Positions 17,193 to 24,332 of a stretch of 57,463 bases of DNA are shown here, piece by piece. The DNA is from Alphaproteobacteria bacterium. GTDB taxonomy: Bacteria; Pseudomonadota; Alphaproteobacteria; Rhizobiales; Hyphomicrobiaceae. A model generated the notes under the pieces. That model did no database searches, was not told where the DNA came from, and worked only from the letters and a program-made list of their open reading frames with translations. Position numbers and translations under genes: made by a program. Every line of letters starts with the position of its first letter. Positions within the stretch are counted from its first letter, which is position 1. The stretch covers positions 1 through 57,463 of the forward strand of contig JAHZKP010000064.1 of the NCBI GenBank assembly GCA_022600345.1, read 5' to 3'.

Positions 17193-17576
17193 ATGGCTAA
17201 GTCAGTCCTGATCGTCGATGACGAAAGCTATATTGTTACGTCTTTGAGTTTCGTCATGAAGAATGCTGGATTCGAAACGGGTTCGGCCGGCGACGGGGAA
17301 GAAGCGCTCGAAAAAGTGGCGGCGATGGTTCCCGACCTTGTCATCCTCGACGTCATGATGCCCAAGAAGGATGGCTTCGAGGTCTGTAAGGAAATTCGTG
17401 CCAACCCTGAGTGGAAGTCGGTCAGGATCATGATGCTGACGGCCAAGGGCCGCGATTCCGAGCGCGAAAAGGGATTGGCGTTGGGTGCAGATGAATACCT
17501 GACCAAACCGTTTTCAACGCGGGATATTCTGGCACGCGTCCAGGAAATGTTGGCCGTCGACCGCGTCGCAAGCTAG
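17193..17576 (+). CDS. Single-domain response regulator beside the symporter-kinase
   Basis: A 127-residue receiver with D9-D10, phosphoacceptor D53 (VILDVMM), T83 and K105, and no output domain. It is the likely phosphotransfer partner of the downstream symporter-histidine kinase. It starts after a GAAAGGAAA site. The 3' end of the gene is the first unit of a 22-bp tandem repeat. Confidence 0.92.
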   Translation: MAKSVLIVDDESYIVTSLSFVMKNAGFETGSAGDGEEALEKVAAMVPDLVILDVMMPKKDGFEVCKEIRANPEWKSVRIMMLTAKGRDSEREKGLALGADEYLTKPFSTRDILARVQEMLAVDRVAS

Positions 17577-17640
17577 GCGTGACCGCGTCGCAAGCTAGGC
17601 GTGACCGCGTCGCAAGCTAGGCGGGGCCGCGTCACAAGCT
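17559..17640 (+). repeat. 22-bp tandem repeat at the receiver gene's 3' end
   Basis: The unit GACCGCGTCGCAAGCTAGGCGT occurs three times in full (third copy slightly changed) plus a fourth partial degenerate copy. The first unit encodes the last residues and stop codon of the receiver gene, so the end of the gene has been serially duplicated. Because 22 is not a multiple of three, copy-number change does not alter the protein. Confidence 0.9.
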
Positions 17641-17694
17641 GAGTGAGTCGAACGGCGCGATTTGCGCGGGCCGGCGGCATCGCCAGTACCATGA

Positions 17695-17725
17695 GATAGA
17701 GTTGCAAGTTGATTGCAACTCTATC
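17695..17725 (+). promoter_or_regulatory. Perfect 12-bp stem-loop before the small membrane protein
   Basis: GATAGAGTTGCA and TGCAACTCTATC pair perfectly around a 7-nt loop. It is followed by CCCC rather than T's, so it is not a classical terminator. It may be an mRNA processing or stabilising element between the receiver gene and the small membrane protein, or a protein-binding dyad. Confidence 0.55.
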
Positions 17726-17792
17726 CCCAAGGCCCCGACAAGACCGCGCCGGTCGACGCTTATTCGGCCCGCGCCAATTCAAGGCCACCGCC

Positions 17793-18062
17793 ATGAGCAG
17801 CATTCGACATCTAAGCGAACGCCTGATTGCCCTGTTCCTGCTTGCCGTTTTGCTGCTCAATCCGCCCTTGTTGCGGATCTTCGATCATGCCTCTTCCGTC
17901 ATGCAGATCCCGACGCTTTATCTGTACCTATTCAGCGTCTGGGGATTGCTGATCGTCCTGCTTGCACTGATAACCGAATTGGCACCGACCGAAACCGAGG
18001 ATGAATCGACTGAGGGCGTCGCGCTGCAAAGCCAGCAATCCGGTGATTTAACAGAGGGGTAG
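17793..18062 (+). CDS. Small two-helix membrane protein upstream of symporter-kinase
   Basis: An 89-residue protein with two hydrophobic segments (about 10-28 and 40-62) separated by a short loop, and an acidic, Gln/Thr-rich cytoplasmic tail. It does not resemble a named family that I can assign, but a small two-helix protein often precedes SSS-type symporters (compare DUF485 before acetate permease ActP and DUF4212 before other symporters). It ends 4 bp before the kinase gene, so co-translation is likely. An accessory subunit of the symporter domain is an inference from position. Confidence 0.65.
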   Translation: MSSIRHLSERLIALFLLAVLLLNPPLLRIFDHASSVMQIPTLYLYLFSVWGLLIVLLALITELAPTETEDESTEGVALQSQQSGDLTEG

Positions 18063-18066
18063 CGCG

Positions 18067-20805
18067 GTGCTGCAGGGTTGGGTCATCGTCGCAACCGCCG
18101 TTCTGTATCTTTGCGTTCTATTCGCTATCGCATATTGGGGCGACAGGCGCGCAGATCAAAACCGCAGCATCATTTCGAACCCCTACATCTACGCCCTGTC
18201 AATCGCGGTTTACTGTACCTCCTGGACTTTCTACGGCAGCGTCGGCCGCGCCGCCTCGAATGGCGTTGGATTTCTGCCAATCTACCTTGGGCCGACGCTG
18301 ACCTTTATCCTGGGGTGGTTCCTGCTGCGCAAGATGATCCGTATCTCAAAGGTCAACCGCATAACGTCTATTGCCGACTTTATCGCCTCCCGGTACGGCA
18401 AGAGCGCAATGCTGAGCGGTCTGGTGACGATCATCGCAGTCGTGGGCATCATGCCCTATATCTCGCTGCAGCTAAAAGCCGTCTCCACCAGCTTCACGAT
18501 GCTCATGCAATATCCGTGGGTCGCCCCGATTTCTTCGGGTTCGCAAGGCGTTTCGATATTCGCAGACACGGCCCTCTACGTCGCGATTTTCCTTGGCATG
18601 TTCGCCATTCTGTTCGGCACTCGCCATATTGACGCCAGCGAGCACCACGAAGGCATGGTCTTGGCGGTTGCATTTGAATCGGTCGTCAAACTCCTGGCCT
18701 TTCTCGCCGTCGGCATCTTCGTCACGTTCGGAATGTATGACGGTTTCGGTGACATCTTTGAGAAGGCGCGAGCCTCTGAAGAACTGGCGAGCCACTTTAC
18801 GATCGAAGGCTCGGGAGGCTACACGAGTTGGGTGACGCTGACCTTGCTGTCGATGGCAGCCATCATCTTCCTGCCAAGACAGTTCCAGGTTGCGATCGTC
18901 GAATGCGTGAATGAGCAGCATTTGAAAAAAGCCATCTGGTTGGTGCCGCTCTACCTCTTCCTGATCAATATTTTCGTTTTGCCTATCGCATTCGGCGGGT
19001 TGCTGCGTTTTCCTGACGGTACAGTGCACGCAGATACATTCGTGCTGACATTGCCGATGGCCGAAAACCAGGAAGCGCTGGCGCTGTTTGCTTTCATCGG
19101 CGGCCTGTCGGCGGCAACGGCCATGATTATTGTGGCCACCGTGGCTCTGAGCACCATGGTGTCCAATGACTTGGTCATGCCCGTCCTGCTCCGGATCAAC
19201 AAGCTGCATCTGTCCGAACGGGCCGACTTGAGCGGGCTTATTCTGACGATCAGGCGTTGCACGATCGCCTTCCTGCTGTTGCTGGGATACGTTTATGTCC
19301 GGTTGATCGGCGACTCCTATGCTCTGGTTTCAATCGGCCTTGTCTCATTTGCCGCCGCTGCCCAGTTCGCTCCGCCGATTCTGGCTGGAATGTATTGGAA
19401 GGGCGGTACCCGCTCCGGCGCGTTTGCCGGATTGGCGGCCGGCTTCATTGTCTGGGCCTACACGCTGCTTATTCCGTCTTTTGCCCGGTCCGGCTGGATA
19501 CCCGAATCCTTCCTCGCCGATGGTCCCTTCGGCATCGAATTGTTGAAGCCCTATTCGCTGTTCGGGCTCCCTGGACTCGACCCCATCAGCCACGCGCTGT
19601 TCTGGACCCTTTTCTTCAACGTCGGACTGTTCGTTCTGGTTTCCCTCTGGACGACCCGCAGCGTTATCGAGAGGAGCCAGGCCAACCAATTCGTCGACGT
19701 CTTCCGCAAGACATCAGAGGGACACCGGGTTTGGCGCGGCAATGCCGCCGTCGGCGAGATCAAGCAACTGGTGGCCCGTTTCGTTGGCGAAGTGCGCATG
19801 CGCGACGCTTTCGAGCGTTACGAGGTCTCGGTCGGCAGGAGGTTGGCCAATGAGGATCTGGCCGATGCCGGTATCGTCGCCTACGGCGAGCGTCAGCTTG
19901 CCGGCGCTATTGGAGCGGCCAGTGCCCGCATCATGATTGCTTCTGTCGTTCGTGAGGAAGTCCACGACATCGACGAAATGATGGAGATGCTCGACGAAGC
20001 CTCCCAGGTCATCGAGTACAGCCGCCGCCTCGAGCAAAAGTCGCGCGAACTGCAAATCGCCACAGATGATCTGAAAGCCGCCAACAAGCGCCTGAAGGAA
20101 CTGGACCGCCTGAAAGACGGTTTCATCTCAACCGTCAGCCATGAATTGCGAACGCCTTTGACGTCCATCAGGTCGTTTGCCGAGATCATTTTCGACAACC
20201 CCGAAATGCCCGACCAACAGCGCAGTGAATTCGTCGATATCATCGTCAAGGAAAGCGAACGGCTGACCCGGCTGATCGACGACATCCTCGACATCGCCAA
20301 GATGGAGGCAGGCGAGATCGATTGGCAGTTGCGTGTTATGGACCCAAAGCCGATCATTCAGGCTGCCCTCAACGCCACCAGCGGCCCATTCCAAAAAGAC
20401 GATCGAAAAATCCGTCTGGAAACCGACATTGCCGAAGCGCTTCCCCAGGTGAATGTCGATTCCGACAGGCTGACCCAGGTCATCGTCAACCTCATCTCCA
20501 ATGCCGTTAAATTCTGCGATCGCGAGGACGGGGTCGTTAGCGTCAGTGCTCAACATAAGGACGGCATGCTGGTCGTTCGGGTCACCGACAACGGCATCGG
20601 CATTGCACCAGAAGACCACGCCAAGGTCTTCCAACGCTTCCAGCAGGTCGGCAACACGCTCACCGAGAAGCCTAAGGGCACAGGCCTGGGGCTGCCCATC
20701 TGCGTTGAAATCGTCAAGTATTTCGGCGGCACGATAGGCGTGGAAAGCGCGCTGGGCGAAGGTGCAACATTCTGGTTCTCGATCCCCGAGGCCAAAGAGG
20801 CATAA
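18067..20805 (+). CDS. Sodium:solute symporter-histidine kinase fusion (CrbS-like)
   Basis: A 912-residue sensor that joins an N-terminal SLC5/SSS transporter module (about 12-13 transmembrane helices, residues 1-530) to a linker with coiled coil (about 640-685) and a C-terminal histidine kinase. The kinase has H692 in VSHELRTPLTS, an N-box VNLISNAVKF, a G1 box VTDNGIGI and a G2 box GTGLGLP. CrbS proteins of this type, with the response regulator CrbR, govern acetyl-CoA synthetase and acetate use in gamma-proteobacteria. Here the nearby regulator is a lone receiver and the neighbour is an ABC importer, so the kinase may sense a substrate shared with that importer. It starts at GTG after AGAGGGG. 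No acs gene is in the window. Confidence 0.9.
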   Translation: MLQGWVIVATAVLYLCVLFAIAYWGDRRADQNRSIISNPYIYALSIAVYCTSWTFYGSVGRAASNGVGFLPIYLGPTLTFILGWFLLRKMIRISKVNRITSIADFIASRYGKSAMLSGLVTIIAVVGIMPYISLQLKAVSTSFTMLMQYPWVAPISSGSQGVSIFADTALYVAIFLGMFAILFGTRHIDASEHHEGMVLAVAFESVVKLLAFLAVGIFVTFGMYDGFGDIFEKARASEELASHFTIEGSGGYTSWVTLTLLSMAAIIFLPRQFQVAIVECVNEQHLKKAIWLVPLYLFLINIFVLPIAFGGLLRFPDGTVHADTFVLTLPMAENQEALALFAFIGGLSAATAMIIVATVALSTMVSNDLVMPVLLRINKLHLSERADLSGLILTIRRCTIAFLLLLGYVYVRLIGDSYALVSIGLVSFAAAAQFAPPILAGMYWKGGTRSGAFAGLAAGFIVWAYTLLIPSFARSGWIPESFLADGPFGIELLKPYSLFGLPGLDPISHALFWTLFFNVGLFVLVSLWTTRSVIERSQANQFVDVFRKTSEGHRVWRGNAAVGEIKQLVARFVGEVRMRDAFERYEVSVGRRLANEDLADAGIVAYGERQLAGAIGAASARIMIASVVREEVHDIDEMMEMLDEASQVIEYSRRLEQKSRELQIATDDLKAANKRLKELDRLKDGFISTVSHELRTPLTSIRSFAEIIFDNPEMPDQQRSEFVDIIVKESERLTRLIDDILDIAKMEAGEIDWQLRVMDPKPIIQAALNATSGPFQKDDRKIRLETDIAEALPQVNVDSDRLTQVIVNLISNAVKFCDREDGVVSVSAQHKDGMLVVRVTDNGIGIAPEDHAKVFQRFQQVGNTLTEKPKGTGLGLPICVEIVKYFGGTIGVESALGEGATFWFSIPEAKEA

Positions 20806-20810
20806 CAGCA

Positions 20811-21039
20811 TAACATCGGCTTGCCGAATGTTGGCAGAACAAGGCGCGCCCAACATCGATTTACCGAATGTTGGGCCGCAATAACGCAAGTCGGCTCGCC
20901 GTATCTTGTCACCGCTTCAACACGCGCTTGCGCAGTGTTGAGCCAAGAAAGAATGCTTCAACACGCGTTTACGCAGTGTTGAGCCAAGAAAGGACACTCC
21001 AACACCGGTTTGCATCTGACACAAGCCTGCGCAGTGTCA
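20811..21039 (+). repeat. Array of five covarying 23-nt hairpins
   Basis: Copies lie at 20811-20833, 20851-20873, 20918-20940, 20959-20981 and 21017-21039, with 40, 67, 41 and 58 bp between starts. Each has a 6-bp outer stem, an 11-nt interior usually ending in a conserved A, and often a 3-bp inner stem closing a CTTG, TTTA or CCTG loop. Outer stems change in both arms together (CAACAC/GTGTTG, CAACAT/ATGTTG, TGACAC/GTGTCA). Two copies share the flank AGCCAAGAAAG, showing local tandem duplication; a degenerate unit begins at 21000. The array fills the 309-bp gap between two converging genes, and no protein gene is seen there. Confidence 0.85.
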
Positions 21040-21114
21040 AGGGACCGAGTGTTGAGCCCAACAATAGCGCCCAACAAGCAGCGCCTTGCCCCTCAAAGCC
21101 TTCTTCAGCCCCGG

Positions 21115-22665
21115 TCATAGGGTGCCCATCCGGTGCTCCCCGGCTGCGAGGCTGATGTCGGCACGTCCATCATCGCGAACGTCCCCACTCAGCCGTAATG
21201 CCAACTCCAGCCCCTGGTCGATGGAAGGGGCCCTGAACTTGAAGCCGGCCGCCATTGCCTTTTCAGGCACCACGCGTTGCCCCCCAAGCAGCAGCTCGCG
21301 AGCAAAATCGCCAAGCGCGATCTCCAATGGCCAACCTGGAACTGGCAGGATGGCTGGCCGATAAAGCGCGCGTCCCAAAGCCGCGGCGAAGTCTGCGTTT
21401 CTAACCGGCTCTGGTGCGGTGGCATTGATCGCCCCCTGAAGCTGCGGTGTGGCAATGGAAAATGCGATGAGCCTGACGAGATCGGGTAACGCAATCCAGC
21501 TCATCCAATGCCCGCCATTGCCAATCGGCCCTCCCAGCCCAAGATCGAACGCCGGGATCATGTTCGCAAGAAAGCCGCCATCGCGGTCGAGGACCAGACC
21601 GATCCGCAATCCGACAACGCGAACGCCCTGGCCGCGGGCCCTAAACGCCACCCGTTCTCGAGCACGGCAGACTCGCCTGGTAAACGCCGGGCCGAGCGAG
21701 CCTGCATCCGCTTCGGTCAGAATTTCGTCTCCCGTTATTCCATAGGCACCGATGGCCGATGCCGTAATCAAAACTGTTGGCTTTGTCTCAAGCCGTTCGA
21801 TCAGTTGGTTTATCGATCGGCTCATGCGCAAGCGCGAAAGCATGATTTCCCTCTTGCGGGCGGTAGTCCAAAGCCCACCGGCGACGGGCTCTCCGGCAAG
21901 GTCCACAACCGCTGAGAAATGGTCTTTCCGGTCGATCTGCTCAAGCGATGTCACAAGGCGCACCGGTGCCGGCAGTCCCGCTGCGGCTTTGGTGTCCCGG
22001 GTCAGCACGGTCACGTCATGTCCGCCAGCGACCAGGCTTGAAACGAGATGGCGACCGACAAACCCGCTACCTCCCGTCACCAGAACCTGATGACTGTCAT
22101 CGAGAAAATCCCCGACCGGCTCGGGTGCGGCGGCAACAAATCCTCTCGCCCTGGCGCTTGTGAAAAAGTCCCTCACAGCAAACAGCGTGCATCCCAGGCC
22201 CGCAATGGTGAGAATGGCGCTGCCCCAACCATACGAAACCAACTCAATCGAAGTCGGCTGACCCGACCAGACGACCAGGAGCGGCAACACAAGGGCCAGG
22301 ATTGCACCGTAGTTGATGGCCAGCAGCGTGTGCAAAACCCGCTCGCTCGCTGGCAATGCCCGCGTCCGGTCCTCCTCGACGAAGTCCCATAACGTTATGA
22401 TGATCTCGACAAGCAGGATCCCGATTAACGCAACTGCGATCAGGCCGTGCGGTTGCACCCAGGCAAACAACGTGAACAAGAACCCGTAGAACACGTTACG
22501 CCACGCGTGCAGACGCAACTCATTTGCCGCGTTGGTCTTCCACGCCAATCGCTCCGTCAGCTCATGATGGAAAACAACGTCAAAGCCGCCCATCGCAATC
22601 TGAAGCGCCAGAAGTGTCCATAACAGTGGACTTTCGAGAATGGCAGTCGAGGCGATATCGAACAT
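21115..22665 (-). CDS. Membrane-anchored TIGR01777-family sugar epimerase-like protein
   Basis: A 516-residue fusion. The first 170 residues hold about five transmembrane segments (for example 12-30, 55-70, 74-92, 112-132, 146-164). Then comes a TIGR01777/YfcH NAD(P)-binding domain with GGSGFVG at 198-204 and AIGAYG near the active site, ending in a DUF1731-like C-terminus (LGRALYRPAILPVPGWPLE). Most YfcH proteins are soluble and about 300 residues; the membrane domain is an addition, perhaps anchoring the enzyme to lipid-linked substrates. It starts 15 bp after the DUF4166 gene with AAGGA as ribosome site, so the two form an operon. Confidence 0.87.
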   Translation of the reverse strand: MFDIASTAILESPLLWTLLALQIAMGGFDVVFHHELTERLAWKTNAANELRLHAWRNVFYGFLFTLFAWVQPHGLIAVALIGILLVEIIITLWDFVEEDRTRALPASERVLHTLLAINYGAILALVLPLLVVWSGQPTSIELVSYGWGSAILTIAGLGCTLFAVRDFFTSARARGFVAAAPEPVGDFLDDSHQVLVTGGSGFVGRHLVSSLVAGGHDVTVLTRDTKAAAGLPAPVRLVTSLEQIDRKDHFSAVVDLAGEPVAGGLWTTARKREIMLSRLRMSRSINQLIERLETKPTVLITASAIGAYGITGDEILTEADAGSLGPAFTRRVCRARERVAFRARGQGVRVVGLRIGLVLDRDGGFLANMIPAFDLGLGGPIGNGGHWMSWIALPDLVRLIAFSIATPQLQGAINATAPEPVRNADFAAALGRALYRPAILPVPGWPLEIALGDFARELLLGGQRVVPEKAMAAGFKFRAPSIDQGLELALRLSGDVRDDGRADISLAAGEHRMGTL

Positions 22666-22680
22666 GGCTTGGTGTCCTTT

Positions 22681-23463
22681 CTATTCACAAACACGACAAT
22701 CGGAAAAAATGCAGTCCTGGTGGATCAGCGCGCCAAACCAGCGGTGTTTGAGATCCAGCGTGAAGCCGAATTCAGATCCACTTCGCTGACGGTGCCGGAT
22801 GGTCATGCGGCCCGGCTCGCACCAAGCAGGCAGCGTCAATCGAACCGGGCCGATCTGGGCGAAGTAGCGCTGCGAGCGGAATACCAGCACGCGCCCCTCG
22901 ACACTCAGCCGCAGCGTCATGCCGATCCCCCAGGTCGCCCCCGGCCCCACGAATTCTTCGAGGCCGGTTGGTCCGCAAAAGCGTTTGACGGAGTGCACGA
23001 CCTGCGGGAACCGACCCGGTCGGCCATAAACACGCGTCCAGATCTGACCGCCCAATTTATCATTCGTGGCGATTGAAACGCTGGCGGGGCCAACTGCACC
23101 GTCCGTGTCGGGCAAAGGCGTCGAAAACAGACGGGCAAGCCGCGCCAGAACTAGACCAGCCCTGTTAAGGCGTGTTGCGATCACCCGGCCCGTATAGACG
23201 CGCGGCTCGCTGCCTTCGTGCGCGGTCGAAAATCTCCGGCGGACTTCAATGGGAAGCCGCAGCCAGTCGCGACGGTCGAGAAGCTGCTCGAAAGGACCGG
23301 GGGCGCGGGCTTGGCATTCGGGTAATTGACGCCCACGTTCGTTTCTTCGCGCTTTTGGCGGGGGCATATCTGGGCGATCAGCCAGTCCGGCCCAGGTGGA
23401 GCCAGGAATGGGGTGTGACGAACCCGGCCTATTTTCAGCGCCTCCAAATACCGTATCCGCCAT
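22681..23463 (-). CDS. DUF4166 domain-containing protein
   Basis: A 260-residue protein. The C-terminal 180 residues (from about LLDRRDWLRLPIEVRRRF) match the DUF4166 family, with the typical GRVIATRLNRAGLVLARLARLF and a late GRMTIRHRQ. DUF4166 domains are often fused to or encoded next to saccharopine-dehydrogenase-like or TIGR01777 proteins, as here, but their activity is unknown. The ATG is preferred over a GTG six codons upstream because it has AAGGGG at a workable distance. First gene of a two-gene operon behind a GbsR-type operator. Confidence 0.8.
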   Translation of the reverse strand: MADTVFGGAENRPGSSHPIPGSTWAGLADRPDMPPPKARRNERGRQLPECQARAPGPFEQLLDRRDWLRLPIEVRRRFSTAHEGSEPRVYTGRVIATRLNRAGLVLARLARLFSTPLPDTDGAVGPASVSIATNDKLGGQIWTRVYGRPGRFPQVVHSVKRFCGPTGLEEFVGPGATWGIGMTLRLSVEGRVLVFRSQRYFAQIGPVRLTLPAWCEPGRMTIRHRQRSGSEFGFTLDLKHRWFGALIHQDCIFSDCRVCE

Positions 23464-23503
23464 ACTCCCTAACCCCTTCACTGAACACCAGTATTACCGA
23501 AAA

Positions 23504-23519
23504 TTCTGTAGAGACAGAA
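23504..23519. promoter_or_regulatory. GbsR-type operator upstream of the DUF4166 operon
   Basis: TTCTGT-AGAG-ACAGAA is a 6-4-6 dyad about 40 bp before the DUF4166 start codon. Its half-sites are identical to those of the dyad overlapping the regulator's own start region, which makes it a strong candidate operator of that regulator. Confidence 0.7.
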
Positions 23520-23574
23520 ATAACCGGTTAAAAATTTGCGGGCAAAAGTGTCCCTTTGCCCGGCGCGCCATCCG

Positions 23575-24138
23575 TCAGTCCTTCTGCTTTTTCCTCGGTG
23601 CCACGAACTTGGCAATCGCGCCGCCCATCGACATCAACCGCATCAGCGTCGGCGCGGGCAATCTGATGATTTCACTGAAACCCTTTTCCACCGTCTCCAT
23701 GAAGCCCAGCATTTCGTTCAGGCGCTTGCTTGCATTCTCCGACACCCTCTTGTCGCCTTCGGCCTGCCCGACGCATTCTCGCAACAAGGCAATGGTCGGA
23801 TCGATCTCGCGTTGCTTGCGGCCATTGGCGATGCGCCGGACCATCTCGAACATGTCGGCTTCGGCCTCGAAGTAATCACGCCGGTCGCCCAAAACCTGAA
23901 CGCGGCGGATGAGATTCCAGGCCATCAACTCCTTGATACTGTTGGAGACGTTCGACCTCGCCAGACTGAGCGTTTCAGCGATATTCTCAGCGGTTCTCGG
24001 ATTGTCTGATACAAACAGCAGCGCGTGGATCTGCGCCACCGAACGGTTGACACCCCACACCGTCCCCATTTCGCCCCAGTGCACGACAAAGCGCTCAATG
24101 GGTTCGGGCAGTCCGTTCTTGTCTATAATTTCTGTCAT
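23575..24138 (-). CDS. GbsR/MarR-family transcriptional regulator
   Basis: A 187-residue winged-helix regulator of the GbsR family (ERFVVHWGEMGTVWGVNRSV at the N-terminus, then HTH around TAENIAETLSLARSNVSNSI). Family members repress osmoprotectant or stress genes and respond to small ligands. The frame extends upstream to 24252. I prefer the ATG at 24138 because it gives the usual family length and because a perfect 20-bp operator dyad covers it, which would otherwise lie inside the coding region. None of the candidate starts has a clear Shine-Dalgarno site, so leaderless translation is possible. Likely controls itself and the DUF4166-TIGR01777 operon downstream. Confidence 0.85.
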   Translation of the reverse strand: MTEIIDKNGLPEPIERFVVHWGEMGTVWGVNRSVAQIHALLFVSDNPRTAENIAETLSLARSNVSNSIKELMAWNLIRRVQVLGDRRDYFEAEADMFEMVRRIANGRKQREIDPTIALLRECVGQAEGDKRVSENASKRLNEMLGFMETVEKGFSEIIRLPAPTLMRLMSMGGAIAKFVAPRKKQKD

Positions 24139-24147
24139 GACAGAAAT
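24128..24147. promoter_or_regulatory. Perfect 20-bp dyad over the GbsR start codon
   Basis: ATTTCTGTCA/TGACAGAAAT is a perfect palindrome containing the TTCTGT-N4-ACAGAA core seen again before the DUF4166 gene. A lone half-site (GACAGAAG) lies about 35 bp further upstream of the regulator gene. Its placement over the start codon suggests autorepression. Confidence 0.75.
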
Positions 24148-24332
24148 ATCAGGCATTGCTGCACGGATGTCAAGTGGTCGTGACAGAAGGCGATATGTGT
24201 CAGGCATAATGCAAATTCGCTCAGGCGGTGCTTGAAACGTTCGCGTCAACATGGTGCAAAATGAGCACTACGAATTGGCCGAGAGCCGCTAAAGTGATGG
24301 GTGTTGGTTAATGGTATTGCGTGGAGGGCGGC

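Noticed and set aside
17559-17640. Possible iteron-type origin or CRISPR repeat
   Set aside because: The unit is the duplicated end of a coding gene without spacers, DnaA boxes or a replication gene.
18472-19209. 245-residue reverse frame inside the symporter-kinase gene
   Set aside because: Complement of transmembrane-coding sequence (Gln/His/Arg-rich), no motif.
18067-20805. Naming the symporter-kinase crbS and its receiver crbR
   Set aside because: CrbR has a DNA-binding output domain, whereas the receiver here is a lone domain, and no acs gene is present.
20811-21039. Possible CRISPR array
   Set aside because: Repeats are self-paired hairpins with changing stems, spacers are short and partly identical to each other, and no cas genes exist nearby.
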